DNA of 64,000 bases. Source: Streptacidiphilus sp. PB12-B1b (GTDB lineage: Bacteria; Actinomycetota; Actinomycetes; Streptomycetales; Streptomycetaceae). Shown here one piece after another: positions 16,324-25,679 of the stretch (the stretch's first letter is position 1; each line of letters begins with the position of its first letter). The position numbers were made by a program, and so were the translations under genes. The stretch spans positions 5,828,001-5,892,000 of the forward strand of contig NZ_CP048405.1 of the NCBI RefSeq assembly GCF_014084125.1. Direction: 5' to 3'. The notes below the pieces were generated by a model. It ran no database searches and was not told the DNA's origin. It worked only from the letters and a program-made list of their open reading frames with translations.

Positions 16324-17331
16324 TCAGCCGCCGATGGCCGACATCGGCCGCTCGGGCTGGGCGAAGTCCGGGGCGTCTATGCCGCCGCCGGCCTTCTTGC
16401 CCCACATCGCGGCCCGCCACAGCCCGGCCAGCTGCTCGTCGTCCGCGCCCGCGCGCAGGGCGCTCCGCAGGTCGGTCTCGCCGGTGGCGAAGAGGCAGTT
16501 GCGGACCTGCCCGTCGGCGGTGAGCCGGGTGCGGTCGCAGGCCCGGCAGAAGGGCCGGGTGACGCTGGCGATCACGCCGACCCGGGCGGGCTGCCCGTCC
16601 GGGGCGGTGTGCCCGGCGACGGTCCAGCGCTCGGCGGGGGCGGCGCCGCGTCCGGCGGCGGGCTCGGGGACCAGCTCGAAGCGGGCGGCCAGCCGGTCGA
16701 GTATCTCCTCGGCGGTGACCATGGAGTCGCGCCGCCAGCCGTGCTGGGCGTCCAGCGGCATCTGCTCGATGAACCGCAGCTCGTAGCCCCGGGCCAGGCA
16801 CCAGTCGAGCAGGTCGGCGGCCTCGTGGTCGTTGACGCCGCGCATCAGCACGGTGTTGATCTTCACCGGGCGCAGTCCGGCGGCGTCGGCGGCGGCCAGT
16901 CCGGCGATGACGTCGGGCAGCCGGTCGCGCCGGGTGAGGGTGTGGAAGGCCTCCCGGTCGAGGGTGTCCAGCGAGACGTTCACCCGGTCCAGCCCGGCCG
17001 CGCGCAGGGCCTCGGCGGTGCGGGCCAGCCCGACGGCGTTGGTGGTCACCGACAGTTCGGGGCGCGGCTCCAGCGCGGCGCAGGCGGTGACGATGCCGAC
17101 CAGGCCCGGGCGCAGCAGCGGCTCGCCGCCGGTGAAGCGGACCTCGGTGACGCCGAGCAGGCCGACCGCGACCCGCACCAGCCGGACCACCTCGTCGTCG
17201 GTGAGCAGGCTGGACTTGGCCAGCCACTGCAGCCCCTCCTCGGGCATGCAGTAGCTGCAGCGCAGGTTGCAGCGGTCTGTCAGTGACACCCGCAGATCGA
17301 CCGCGCGGCGTCCGAACGTGTCCATCAGCAC
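16324..17331 (-). CDS. moaA: GTP 3',8-cyclase (molybdenum cofactor biosynthesis)
   Basis: A radical-SAM enzyme catalysing the first step of molybdenum cofactor synthesis. It has the SAM cluster CNLRCSYC, the SAM-binding FTGGEPLL, a second cluster in [19 protein letters not shown] (C-x2-C-x13-C), and the conserved C-terminal Gly-Gly (SAIGG). I placed the start at a GTG (V-L-M-D-T-F) with GGGGAA upstream because homologues begin there; the open frame extends to 17394. Confidence 0.92.
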   Translation of the reverse strand: MLMDTFGRRAVDLRVSLTDRCNLRCSYCMPEEGLQWLAKSSLLTDDEVVRLVRVAVGLLGVTEVRFTGGEPLLRPGLVGIVTACAALEPRPELSVTTNAVGLARTAEALRAAGLDRVNVSLDTLDREAFHTLTRRDRLPDVIAGLAAADAAGLRPVKINTVLMRGVNDHEAADLLDWCLARGYELRFIEQMPLDAQHGWRRDSMVTAEEILDRLAARFELVPEPAAGRGAAPAERWTVAGHTAPDGQPARVGVIASVTRPFCRACDRTRLTADGQVRNCLFATGETDLRSALRAGADDEQLAGLWRAAMWGKKAGGGIDAPDFAQPERPMSAIGG

Positions 17332-17487
17332 GGCGTCCACTTCCCCTGGTTCGATCTCCAGCTTAGACCGGGCGGCGCGGGGCCCCGACCGCACCTGGGA
17401 CCGCTACCCGGGAGGGGTGCGCGTCGTTCTCAGCGTGAAGCCCTTCGCACCCAGGACGCCGACGACCGAGCACCGCAGAGGCATGAC

Positions 17488-17664
17488 ATGACCACACCAC
17501 GTGACGACCGGCCGGTACGCCGGCCCTTCGGGTCCGTGCGGCTGCCGCAGCCGGTGCCGCCCGCGCCCAGACCGGCGCACGCCCGGCGGCTCCCGGCCAG
17601 CCACCCCGGCCCTTCGGTCCCGCTGCCGGTGCTCAGCATCGAGGGGCTGCGCCCGCCGCGCTAG
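17488..17664 (+). CDS. Putative 58-residue Pro/Arg-rich protein
   Basis: A short open frame with strong G/C bias at third codon positions, starting MTTPRDDRPVRRPFGSV and ending VLSIEGLRPPR. A weak GAGG lies upstream. It is divergent from moaA and precedes the acyl-CoA dehydrogenase gene. I recognise no family, so it may not be real. Confidence 0.35.
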   Translation: MTTPRDDRPVRRPFGSVRLPQPVPPAPRPAHARRLPASHPGPSVPLPVLSIEGLRPPR

Positions 17665-17793
17665 CTGCGGCGCTGCCGGCCCCGGCCGCCGGATGACGCA
17701 TCTCACCGGCGGGGCCTATTCCGCCGCCCCCGTGATCTTGGAAGTATGGGCAGCCCGACGAAGCAGCAGCGAGCCGACAGTGAGGTCCCCCGC

Positions 17794-18972
17794 ATGAGCC
17801 GCCCCACCCTCGACCCCCGTGACCCGCTCGGCCTCGACGACCTGTTCGACGCCGAGGAGCTGGCCGTCCGCGACACCGTCCGCGCCTGGTGCCAGGACCG
17901 GGTGCTGCCGCACATCGCCGACTGGTACGAGCGCGGCGAGCTGCCCGGGGTCCGCGAGCTGGCCCGGGAGCTGGGCGCGCTCGGCGCGCTCGGCATGCAC
18001 CTGGAGGGCTACGGCTGCGCCGGGGCCAGTGCCGTCCAGTACGGCCTGGCCTGCGTCGAGCTGGAGGCCGCCGACTCCGGCCTGCGCTCGCTGGTCTCGG
18101 TCCAGGGCTCGCTCGCCATGTACGCGATCCACCAGTGGGGCTCGGAGGAGCAGCGGCAGCAGTGGCTGCCGGGCATGGCCGCCGGGGAGGTCATCGGCTG
18201 CTTCGGCCTGACCGAGCCGGACCACGGCTCCGACCCGGCCTCCATGCGCACCCGCGCCAGGCGCGAGGGCTCGGACTGGGTGCTGGACGGCCGCAAGATG
18301 TGGATCACCAACGGCTCGGTGGCCGGTGTCGCCGTGGTGTGGGCCCAGACCGACGACGGCATCCGCGGCTTCGTCGTCCCCACCGACGCCCCCGGCTTCT
18401 CGGCGCCCGAGATCAAGCACAAGGCGTCGCTGCGCGCCTCGGTCACCAGCGAGCTGGTGCTGGACGGCGTACGGCTGCCCGCCGACGCCGTGCTGCCCGG
18501 GGTGCGCGGCCTCAAGGGGCCGCTGAGCTGCCTGAACCAGGCCCGGTACGGCATCGCCTGGGGCGCGCTGGGGGCGGCCCGCAGCTGCCTGGAGGCCGCC
18601 CGGGAGTACAGCATCGGCCGCGAGCAGTTCGGCCGGCCCATCGGCGCCTTCCAGCTCACCCAGGCCAAGCTGGCCGACATGTCGCTGGAGCTGAACAAAG
18701 GCCTGCTGCTGGCGCTGCACCTGGGCCGCCGGATGGACGCCGGGACGCTCCGCCCGGAGCAGGTCAGCTACGGCAAGCTGAACAGCGTCCGGGAGGCGCT
18801 CTCGATCGCCCGCACCGCGCGGACCATCATGGGCGCCAACGGCATCAGCTACGAGTACCCGGTGATGCGGCACGCCGCCAACCTGGAGAGCGTGCTCACC
18901 TACGAGGGCACGGTGGAGATGCACCAGCTGGTCATCGGCCAGCTGCTGACCGGCCAGAGCGCCTTCCGCTGA
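17794..18972 (+). CDS. Acyl-CoA dehydrogenase, glutaryl-CoA dehydrogenase-like
   Basis: A 392-residue flavoprotein of the acyl-CoA dehydrogenase family. FAD/substrate motifs FGLTEPDHGSDPASM and WITNGSVA are present, and the catalytic base lies in TYEGTVEMH, the position of the Glu used by glutaryl-CoA dehydrogenases. The Arg in QARYGIAWG matches a typical GCDH helix. The likely role is lysine/tryptophan or aromatic degradation (glutaryl-CoA to crotonyl-CoA). The ATG at 17794 has GAGG nearby; an earlier in-frame ATG adds residues that do not look like this family. Confidence 0.85.
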   Translation: MSRPTLDPRDPLGLDDLFDAEELAVRDTVRAWCQDRVLPHIADWYERGELPGVRELARELGALGALGMHLEGYGCAGASAVQYGLACVELEAADSGLRSLVSVQGSLAMYAIHQWGSEEQRQQWLPGMAAGEVIGCFGLTEPDHGSDPASMRTRARREGSDWVLDGRKMWITNGSVAGVAVVWAQTDDGIRGFVVPTDAPGFSAPEIKHKASLRASVTSELVLDGVRLPADAVLPGVRGLKGPLSCLNQARYGIAWGALGAARSCLEAAREYSIGREQFGRPIGAFQLTQAKLADMSLELNKGLLLALHLGRRMDAGTLRPEQVSYGKLNSVREALSIARTARTIMGANGISYEYPVMRHAANLESVLTYEGTVEMHQLVIGQLLTGQSAFR

Positions 18973-18976
18973 CGAC

Positions 18977-19037
18977 GCCGCCGCCTGCCGGGGCGTCAGG
19001 CGCTCCGGCAGGCAGGGGTGCTCCGGCAGGCGGCGGC
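18977..19037. terminator. Bidirectional terminator with repeated right arm
   Basis: GCCGCCGCCTGCCGG (18977-18991) is perfectly complementary to 19023-19037. A second partial right arm (CTCCGGCAGGC at 19003-19013, repeated at 19021-19031) allows two alternative folds. It sits between the convergent acyl-CoA dehydrogenase and alcohol dehydrogenase genes. Confidence 0.65.
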
Positions 19038-19054
19038 GCTGCGGCGCTGCGGCG

Positions 19055-20098
19055 TCAGAAAGCGATCTTGACCTTGAGCGCGGTGCGCTCGTCCATGGCC
19101 CGGTAGCCGCCGGGCACGCCGTCCAGGTCCACCGCCGCGTCGAACACCGGCGAGGGGTCGATCCGGCCGGACAGCACGTCGGCCAGCAGCTCCGGGATGT
19201 ACGCGCGGGCCGGGGCCACGCCGCCGCGCAGCGAGACGTTGCGGTCGAACATCTCCTGGATGTCCACCCCGGCGCTGCCGCCGTGCGGCACCCCGACGTA
19301 GCCCACGCCGCCGCCGTCCCGGGCGATGCGGACGGCGGTGCGCATGGACTCCTCGGTGCCGACCGCCTCCAGCACGGCGTGCGCGCCCACCCCCGCGGTC
19401 AGCTCGCGGACGGCGGCCACCGCCTCCTCGCCGCGGGCCGCGACGACGTCGGTGGCGCCGAAGGTGCGGGCGATGGCGGTCCGGTCCTCGTGCCGGCCCA
19501 GGGCGATGATCCGCTCCGCGCCCAGCCGCCGCGCGGCCAGCACGCCGCACAGGCCGACCGCGCCGTCGCCGACCACGGCGACCGTCGCGCCGGGGCGCAC
19601 GCCCGCGGCGAGCGCCGCGTGGTGGCCGGTGGACATCACGTCGGACAGCGCCAGCAGCGCGGTCAGGAGCCGGCTGTCGGAGGCGGCGTCCTTCGGGAGC
19701 TGCACCAGGGTGCCGTCGGCGAAGGGCACCCGGACCGCCTCGCCCTGGCCGCCGTCGGAGCCGACGCTGCCCCAGAAGCCGCCGTGCGGACAGGAGGTGT
19801 GCAGCCCCTCGCGGCAGAACGCGCAGACGCCGTCGGACCACACGAAGGGCGCCACCACCAGGTCGCCGGGCCGGAACCCGCGCACCTCGGAGCCGACCGC
19901 CTCGACCACCCCGAGGAACTCGTGGCCGATCCGCTGCCCCGGCTCCCGCGCGGCGACGCCCCGGTAGGCCCACAGGTCGCTGCCGCAGATGCAGGCCAGC
20001 ACGGTGCGGACGACCGCGTCGGTGGGGTTGCGGACGACCGGGTCGGGGACCTCCTCGATCCGGATGTCGTTGGGGGCGTGGATGACGGTGGCGCGCAT
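19055..20098 (-). CDS. Zinc-dependent alcohol dehydrogenase family protein
   Basis: A 347-residue MDR-type oxidoreductase. Catalytic zinc ligands are in CICGSDLW and GHEFLGVVE, the cofactor site is VAVVGDGAVGL, and the Cys-rich lobe (CAFCREGLHTSC) keeps three cysteines, so the structural zinc site may be incomplete. The substrate is not predictable. A GGTGC-7-GCACC inverted repeat lies just upstream of its start. Confidence 0.85.
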   Translation of the reverse strand: MRATVIHAPNDIRIEEVPDPVVRNPTDAVVRTVLACICGSDLWAYRGVAAREPGQRIGHEFLGVVEAVGSEVRGFRPGDLVVAPFVWSDGVCAFCREGLHTSCPHGGFWGSVGSDGGQGEAVRVPFADGTLVQLPKDAASDSRLLTALLALSDVMSTGHHAALAAGVRPGATVAVVGDGAVGLCGVLAARRLGAERIIALGRHEDRTAIARTFGATDVVAARGEEAVAAVRELTAGVGAHAVLEAVGTEESMRTAVRIARDGGGVGYVGVPHGGSAGVDIQEMFDRNVSLRGGVAPARAYIPELLADVLSGRIDPSPVFDAAVDLDGVPGGYRAMDERTALKVKIAF

Positions 20099-20113
20099 GG
20101 ACTCTCATCTCTC

Positions 20114-20130
20114 GGTGCAAAGGTCGCACC
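20114..20130. promoter_or_regulatory. Inverted repeat between alcohol dehydrogenase and exonuclease genes
   Basis: GGTGC (20114-20118) and GCACC (20126-20130) flank a 7-base spacer, 16 bases upstream of the alcohol dehydrogenase start and within the 101-bp divergent gap. Its position fits a repressor site. No regulator gene is adjacent. Confidence 0.35.
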
Positions 20131-20199
20131 ATATGACGATTCCCCGTCCGGTGATATTCCGGCCGGGGCTGTCAGGGGCACACCGTATTCTGAGCCGCT

Positions 20200-21189
20200 A
20201 TGGAAACGAGCACGGACGCGTACCGCGGCACCCACCCCTACCCCGCGGGCGGTTGGGCCGTCGTCGACGTCGAGACCACGGGCCTCGGCCGGACCGACCG
20301 GGTGGTGTCGGTGGGCGTGTACCGGCTCGACCCCCGGGGCGAGGTGCTCGACCACTGGTACACCCCGGTCAACCCCGGCCGCGACCCCGGCCCGGTCTGG
20401 ATCCACGGCCTGACCAGCGAGGTGCTCTCGGCCGCGCCGACCTTCGCGGAGATCGCCGACGAGCTGTCCGGGCGGCTGGCCGGGCGGGTGCTGGTGGCCC
20501 ACAACGCCCTGTTCGACTGGTCGATGATCTCCCGTGAGTACGCCCGGATGGGCGCCCGGGTGCCGGTGGAGCAGCGGCTGTGCACCATAGTGCTGGCCCG
20601 GGACCTGCGGCTGCCGCTGCCCAACCACAAGCTCGGCACCCTGGCCGGGCACTTCGGGGTGATCCCGCGCCAGGCCCACCACGCGCTGGACGACGCCCGG
20701 GTGCTGGCCGAGGTGTTCCAGCCCAGCCTGCGGCTGGCGGTGGAGGCGGGCCTGCCGCTGCCGCTCACCCCGTGCGTGCCGCCGACCGACCTGGGCGAGG
20801 ACGAGCCCGTGCCGGCGCGCGGCGGTGCGGGCGCGCCCCCGCGCACCGGCGGCTGGAGCCCGTACCGCCCGGCCCGGCGCAGACCCGCCTGCCCGTACCC
20901 CAACCCGGGCCGCTGGCAGCCGGAGTCGCCGCTGGTCCAGGGCATGCGGGTGGCGATCAGCGGGGACACCGCGACCGACCGCGAGGTCCTGGAGGACCGG
21001 CTGACCGAGGCCGGGCTGCACGTGGCCACCTCGGTCAGCAGCCGCACCAGCCTGCTGGTCACCAACCAGCCCGACGGCTGGACCACCAAGGCCCGGCGGG
21101 CCCGGGAGGTCGGCACGCCGGTCGTGGACGAGGCCGCGTTCCTGCAGCTGCTCCGGGACGTCGCGCCGCACCGGTCCGAGCAGGGCTGA
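20200..21189 (+). CDS. DEDDh-family 3'-5' exonuclease with C-terminal BRCT domain
   Basis: A 329-residue protein. The N-terminal exonuclease carries the DEDDh motifs VVDVETTGL, AHNALFDWSMI and HHALDDARV (H-x4-D). An Arg/Pro-rich linker (about 215-245) leads to a BRCT domain (about 250-322: GMRVAISGDT, LLVTNQPDGWTTKARRAREVGTPVV). This resembles actinobacterial DNA polymerase III epsilon-like repair exonucleases; the BRCT domain points to a DNA-damage role. Confidence 0.88.
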   Translation: METSTDAYRGTHPYPAGGWAVVDVETTGLGRTDRVVSVGVYRLDPRGEVLDHWYTPVNPGRDPGPVWIHGLTSEVLSAAPTFAEIADELSGRLAGRVLVAHNALFDWSMISREYARMGARVPVEQRLCTIVLARDLRLPLPNHKLGTLAGHFGVIPRQAHHALDDARVLAEVFQPSLRLAVEAGLPLPLTPCVPPTDLGEDEPVPARGGAGAPPRTGGWSPYRPARRRPACPYPNPGRWQPESPLVQGMRVAISGDTATDREVLEDRLTEAGLHVATSVSSRTSLLVTNQPDGWTTKARRAREVGTPVVDEAAFLQLLRDVAPHRSEQG

Positions 21190-21247
21190 CACGCCGCGGG
21201 GAGACCCGCCGAAAGGGAGCAAACAGTGCGGAGGTACCGTCAGTGGC

Positions 21248-22237
21248 GTGCTTCGCATCCTAATGACCCGGCGCTGGGTGGTCCTGACCCTGGTCTTCTT
21301 CGCGCTGGTCCCGGTCATGTACTTCCTGGGCGTCTGGCAGTTCCACCGCTACCAGCAGACCAACAGCAGCAACCGGCTGGTCTCGGCCAACCTGGACGCG
21401 ACGCCCGTCCCCATGGACGAGATCTCGCACCCGGGCGGGACCGTCCCGAACACCCTGATGTACCGGCACGTCACCGCGAGCGGCACCTTCGACACCGCCG
21501 ACCAGTTCGTGGTCCGCAACCGCACCGACTCCTCCGGTGACATCGAGGGCTACTTCCTGGTCACCCCGCTGGTCATGGCCGACGGCGACGTGGTGCTGGT
21601 GAACCGGGGCTGGGTCAGCCCCAACAGCGTCAACGCGGCGGCGTACCCGCCGGTGCCGCGCACCCCGACCGGCACGGTCACCGTCTTCGGGCGGCTGCGC
21701 CCGGACGAGACCACGGCGCTGACCGGCATCCACACCGTCGTCGGGCTGCCGCCGCACCAGTTCATGATGATCAACAGCGGGCAGCAGGCGAAGCTGATGC
21801 ACCGCCCGGTGGTGGCCGGGTACATGGAGCTCGTCTCCAGCGTCCCGGCGATGAGCGCGGCCGACTCGGCCCAGGTGGTGCCCGGGCCGAACGCCGACGC
21901 GCAGTCCACCGACGACATGGCGGTGGTCGGCAAGGGCGTGCACCTGCCGTACGCCATCCAGTGGTGGCTGTTCGCGCTGATGGTGCCGGTGGGCTGGTTC
22001 TTCCTGCTCCGACGGGACGTCAGGGACCAGCAGGCCAAGGCGGCCTCGGTGGACGAGCCGGTCCCGGTGCGGACGGTGGCCGAGTACATGGCCGAGCGCC
22101 GCGCGGCCCAGGAGGCGGCCGCTGCCGCCGCCGAGCAGCAGGACGCCGAGGAGTCCGAGGGGTCAGAGCGGTCCGAGGGGCAGACGCAGGCCGACACAGG
22201 GGCCCCGACCGCCTCGGTCGGTGGCGGCAGGGAGTAG
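21248..22237 (+). CDS. SURF1 family cytochrome oxidase biogenesis protein
   Basis: A 329-residue protein with SURF1 features: an N-terminal membrane helix after MLRILMTRRW, the core VVRNRTDSSGDIEGYFLVTPL and VLVNRGWV, and the C-terminal helix HLPYAIQWWLFALMVPVGWFF. SURF1 helps insert heme a into cytochrome c oxidase subunit I. The acidic, Ser-rich tail (about 285-329) is an extension. A GTG start matches the usual N-terminus. Confidence 0.9.
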   Translation: MLRILMTRRWVVLTLVFFALVPVMYFLGVWQFHRYQQTNSSNRLVSANLDATPVPMDEISHPGGTVPNTLMYRHVTASGTFDTADQFVVRNRTDSSGDIEGYFLVTPLVMADGDVVLVNRGWVSPNSVNAAAYPPVPRTPTGTVTVFGRLRPDETTALTGIHTVVGLPPHQFMMINSGQQAKLMHRPVVAGYMELVSSVPAMSAADSAQVVPGPNADAQSTDDMAVVGKGVHLPYAIQWWLFALMVPVGWFFLLRRDVRDQQAKAASVDEPVPVRTVAEYMAERRAAQEAAAAAAEQQDAEESEGSERSEGQTQADTGAPTASVGGGRE

Positions 22238-22285
22238 CGTCGGGGCGATCTGCCCTGTCGCCCACCCTGGAAAGGGATCCGCTCC

Positions 22286-24067
22286 GTGCCCGGACGTATC
22301 GAGGACTACGCGCTCATCGGAGACCTGCAGACCGCGGCGCTGGTGGGCCGGGACGGCTCGGTGGACTGGCTGTGCCTGCCCCGGTTCGACTCCCCCAGCT
22401 GCTTCGGCGCGCTGCTGGGCGGTGACGAACAGGGCAACTGGCGGTTGGCCCCGCAGGGCGCGGAGCTGTGCAGCAGCCGCGGCTACCAGGGCGACAGCCT
22501 GGTCCTGGAGACCCTGTGGGAGACCCCCACCGGGACGGTCCGGGTGATCGACTTCATGCCGCAGCGGGACCGGACGCCGGACGTGGTCCGGATCGTCGAG
22601 GGCGTCTCCGGCAGCGTCCCGATGCGCGGCGAGCTGCGGCTGCGCTTCGACTACGCCCGGGTCGTGCCGTGGGTGCGGCGCACCGACCACCACCGGGTGG
22701 CGGTCGCCGGACCGGACTCGGTCTGGCTGCGCTCGGACCCCGGCGTGCACACCTTCGGCGAGAAGCTGGCCACGGTCTCCGAGTTCACCGTGAACGCGGG
22801 CGACCGGGTGCGCTTCGTGCTCAGCTGGCTGCCCTCGCACCACACCCACCCGCCCCGGCAGGACGCCGAGCGGTCGCTGCGGGAGACCCTGGAGCAGTGG
22901 CAGGAGTGGGCGTCCACGCTCCGCTACCAGGGCCCGTACCGGGAGGCGGTGCTGCGCTCGCTGGTGATCCTCAAGGGCCTGACCTACGAGCCCACCGGCG
23001 GCATGGTCGCCGCTGCCACCGCCGCGCTGCCCGAGCAGATCGGCGGGGAACGCAACTGGGACTACCGCTTCTGCTGGCTGCGGGACTCCACCATGACCCT
23101 GTCGGCGCTGCTCGGCGGCGGCTTCCTGAGCGAGGCCGCGGCCTGGCGCGGCTGGCTGCTGCGGGCCATCGCCGGGGATCCGGCCGACCTGCAGACCATG
23201 TACGGGGTGGCCGGGGAGCGCCGGCTGCCGGAGGTGGTCGCCGACTGGCTGCCCGGCTACGAGGGCTCGGTCCCGGTGCGCTTCGGCAACGCCGCCGTAG
23301 ACCAGCTGCAGCTGGACGTCTACGGCGAGGTCGTGGACACGCTCTACCTGGCGATGGAGTCCGGCATCCCGATGGAGCGGCACGTCTGGGGGATAGTGCG
23401 CGCCCTGATGGACTTCCTGGAGCGGAACTGGTCCGAGCCGGACGAGGGCCTGTGGGAGGTGCGCGGCGGTCGGCGCCACTTCGTCCACTCCAAGGTGATG
23501 TGCTGGGTGGCCTTCGACCGGGCGGTGAGGATGGCCGAGGCCAGCGGGCTGCCCGCGCCGGTCGAGCGCTGGCGCACGGTGCGCGACACCATCCACGCCG
23601 AGGTCTGCGAGAAGGGCTACAACCCGGAGATCGGCGCGTTCACCCAGTACTACGGCGGCACCGAGCTGGACGCGGCGACGCTGTTCGTGGTGAAGACCGG
23701 CTTCCTGCCGCCCGACGACCCGCGGGCGGTGGGCACGGTCGAGGCCGTCCGCACCCGGCTCGACCAAGGCGGCTTCATCCTCCGCTACACCACCGGGCAG
23801 GCCGAGGACTCGATGGTGGACGGCCTCCAGGGGGAGGAGGGCGCGTTCCTGGCGTGCTCCTTCTGGCTGGCGGACGCGCTGGTGGCGATCGGCCGCCGGG
23901 AGGAGGGCAGACAGCTGTTCGAGCGGGTGGCGGCGATCGCCAACGACCTCGGGATGATCTCCGAGGAGTGGGATCCGCACGAGGGCCGGCAGCTGGGCAA
24001 CACCCCGCAGGCGTTCACCCATGTGGCCCTGGTGAACACCGCGTTCCGGCTGGCCGAGGGCGGCTGA
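22286..24067 (+). CDS. Glycoside hydrolase family 15 protein (glucoamylase/trehalase-like)
   Basis: A 593-residue GH15 enzyme without signal peptide, so cytoplasmic. It has the N-terminal beta-sandwich domain (YALIGDLQTAALVGRDGSVDWLCLPRFD) and the (alpha/alpha)6 catalytic domain with RNWDYRFCWLRDS and EEWDPHEGRQLGNTPQAFTH, where catalytic glutamates are expected. Mycobacterial homologues hydrolyse trehalose; other relatives act on maltooligosaccharides. Either is possible here. It ends 6 bases from the convergent amaP gene. Confidence 0.88.
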   Translation: MPGRIEDYALIGDLQTAALVGRDGSVDWLCLPRFDSPSCFGALLGGDEQGNWRLAPQGAELCSSRGYQGDSLVLETLWETPTGTVRVIDFMPQRDRTPDVVRIVEGVSGSVPMRGELRLRFDYARVVPWVRRTDHHRVAVAGPDSVWLRSDPGVHTFGEKLATVSEFTVNAGDRVRFVLSWLPSHHTHPPRQDAERSLRETLEQWQEWASTLRYQGPYREAVLRSLVILKGLTYEPTGGMVAAATAALPEQIGGERNWDYRFCWLRDSTMTLSALLGGGFLSEAAAWRGWLLRAIAGDPADLQTMYGVAGERRLPEVVADWLPGYEGSVPVRFGNAAVDQLQLDVYGEVVDTLYLAMESGIPMERHVWGIVRALMDFLERNWSEPDEGLWEVRGGRRHFVHSKVMCWVAFDRAVRMAEASGLPAPVERWRTVRDTIHAEVCEKGYNPEIGAFTQYYGGTELDAATLFVVKTGFLPPDDPRAVGTVEAVRTRLDQGGFILRYTTGQAEDSMVDGLQGEEGAFLACSFWLADALVAIGRREEGRQLFERVAAIANDLGMISEEWDPHEGRQLGNTPQAFTHVALVNTAFRLAEGG

Positions 24068-24073
24068 CGCCGG

Positions 24074-24700
24074 TCAGCGCACCCGGCTGCGCCGACCGCC
24101 CTCGGCCCGGATCCGGACCTCGGCCGGCATGTCGGCCAGCCCGGCGGCGGCGCGGACCCGGGCCACCGGCCCGGTGCCCAGCGAGCGCACCGCCTCGCCG
24201 GGGGCGGCGCCCGGCTCCAGCGTCATGGCCAGCCGCAGCTGCGGCTTGCGCGGATGGCCCAGCAGCCGGGCCCGGGCCCGGGCGACCCCGGGCAGCTCCT
24301 CGGCGTCGGCCCCGACCGCCTCGGCCAGCGCGGTGCCGCGCACCAGGGTCGCGGACCGCTGCTTCTTCTTCCTGGCCGGAGCCCGCTCCGGCGCGGCGAT
24401 CGGCAGGTCGCCGGCCCGGCCCCGGCCGAGCTGGGCCAGCAACCACCACAGGCAGACCAGCGCGACCACCGCCAGCGCGGCGAACAGCGCCGGCCACCAC
24501 CAGGACCGGCCGCGCCAGCGGGTGCGCTCTGCGGCGTTCAGCACCGCCTGGTGCGGATCGGTCCACGGCCAGCCCCGGGGCAGCCCCAGGTTCCAGTGCG
24601 CGTTCAGGTCCAGGCCGCCGATCAGCGCCAGCACCCCGCCGCCCAGCAGCACGATCCCGGCGAGGCCCAGCAGGATGCGGTTCACCGCGGTACGCGTCAT
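24074..24700 (-). CDS. amaP: Alkaline shock response membrane anchor protein AmaP
   Basis: A 208-residue protein with two membrane segments (about 9-31 and 71-92) and a basic cytoplasmic C-terminal domain beginning after KKKQRS. AmaP anchors Asp23-type proteins to the membrane in Gram-positives. It is the last gene of a five-gene minus-strand operon with 4-base or 1-base overlaps throughout. Confidence 0.8.
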   Translation of the reverse strand: MTRTAVNRILLGLAGIVLLGGGVLALIGGLDLNAHWNLGLPRGWPWTDPHQAVLNAAERTRWRGRSWWWPALFAALAVVALVCLWWLLAQLGRGRAGDLPIAAPERAPARKKKQRSATLVRGTALAEAVGADAEELPGVARARARLLGHPRKPQLRLAMTLEPGAAPGEAVRSLGTGPVARVRAAAGLADMPAEVRIRAEGGRRSRVR

Positions 24701-25308
24701 CGACTGCCCCTGACCCTCACCTTGATCGTCGGCGGTCGCACCAGGCCGAGCCGGTCGCGTTCCGCCGAGAGGACGCTGACCAGGGCGTCCCTGGCCTGCT
24801 CGTGCTCGCCGAAGCGCACCCCGGCGCGGATCACCGCCTTGCGCCGCCCGGCCCGAACGGCGGCCGAGCTGACGCCGGGCACCTCCAGCGTCGCCCGGTG
24901 CAGCACCGAGGCGACCGCGCCCCGGTCCAGGGCGGCCCGCATCCCGGTGGTCCCGGCCGCGTCCATCGGCAGCAGCGCCCGCAGGCCCGGGGTGGCGGCC
25001 AGGACCAGCAGCCACAGCCCCAGCACGCAGGCCACGGCCGCGCCGGCGATCACCCAGGAGTCGTTCAGGGTGTGCTCCGCCAGGTAGTTGGTGACGGCCT
25101 TGCGCCAGCTGTGCGCGGCGTGCCCGGTGTGGACGTAGATCTCCTCGTAGAGCACCGCTCCGGCGAGGAACAGCCCGACCAGGGCGACCACCGCCGAGGC
25201 GTTGCGCCGCACCGACCAGTACCGCCGGGGCCGGGCCGGGGCCGCGCCCCGGCCGTCGGCCGGCGGCGCGTCGGCCGCCGGGGGCGCCGGGGTGACCGGG
25301 GTGCTCAC
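24697..25308 (-). CDS. DUF6286 domain protein (Asp23/AmaP operon)
   Basis: A 203-residue protein with a Pro/Ala-rich N-terminus, two membrane segments (about 36-55 and 85-107) separated by an extracytoplasmic loop, and a cytoplasmic domain resembling the AmaP/Asp23 fold (residues 125-200, ending IKVRVRGSR). It overlaps amaP by 4 bases. It probably forms part of the membrane complex holding Asp23-like proteins. Confidence 0.75.
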   Translation of the reverse strand: MSTPVTPAPPAADAPPADGRGAAPARPRRYWSVRRNASAVVALVGLFLAGAVLYEEIYVHTGHAAHSWRKAVTNYLAEHTLNDSWVIAGAAVACVLGLWLLVLAATPGLRALLPMDAAGTTGMRAALDRGAVASVLHRATLEVPGVSSAAVRAGRRKAVIRAGVRFGEHEQARDALVSVLSAERDRLGLVRPPTIKVRVRGSR

Positions 25309-25679
25309 TGCAGCTCGGGGGGCTCGGGGCGGACCAGCCGCTCGACGACCAGCGCCACCGAGGGCTCCTCGGCCCCGGCCAGCTGCGCCAGCCGGTGCAC
25401 CACCCGCCGGTGCACCGCGCCGGTGGCCTCGGCGATGTCCACCGGGTAGGGCAGGTCCAGGCCGAGCCGCAGCCGCACGCCGCGCCCGCGCCGACCGCGC
25501 GCGGCCGAGGCCCGGGGGTAGGCCAGCCGGTCCGGCTCGGGGGCGTGCTCGGCCAGCGCCTCGTTCGCGGCCTGGGCGGCGATCCGGGCCAGCACCCGGT
25601 CGGCGATGTGCAGTGCGCCGCGGTCGGCCGCCGGGTACTCGGCGGCCGTCAGCGGCAGGGCGGGAGAGGCCGCCGTCAC
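25305..25679 (-). CDS. Asp23/Gls24-like cytoplasmic protein
   Basis: A 124-residue soluble protein. The order of elements (a helix with IADRVLARIAAQAANEAL, then RLRLGLDLPYPVDIAEATGAVHRRVVHRL) mirrors Asp23/Gls24 proteins, in which a conserved beta strand precedes the 'P-(V/I)-x-(E/A)' helix. It is highly diverged. Four-base overlaps with both neighbours show translational coupling. Confidence 0.65.
   Translation of the reverse strand: MTAASPALPLTAAEYPAADRGALHIADRVLARIAAQAANEALAEHAPEPDRLAYPRASAARGRRGRGVRLRLGLDLPYPVDIAEATGAVHRRVVHRLAQLAGAEEPSVALVVERLVRPEPPELQ

Noticed and set aside
22163-24022. 619-residue frame antisense to the GH15 gene
   Set aside because: It has no recognisable domain, and the GH15 gene on the other strand shows full family motifs across the same DNA.
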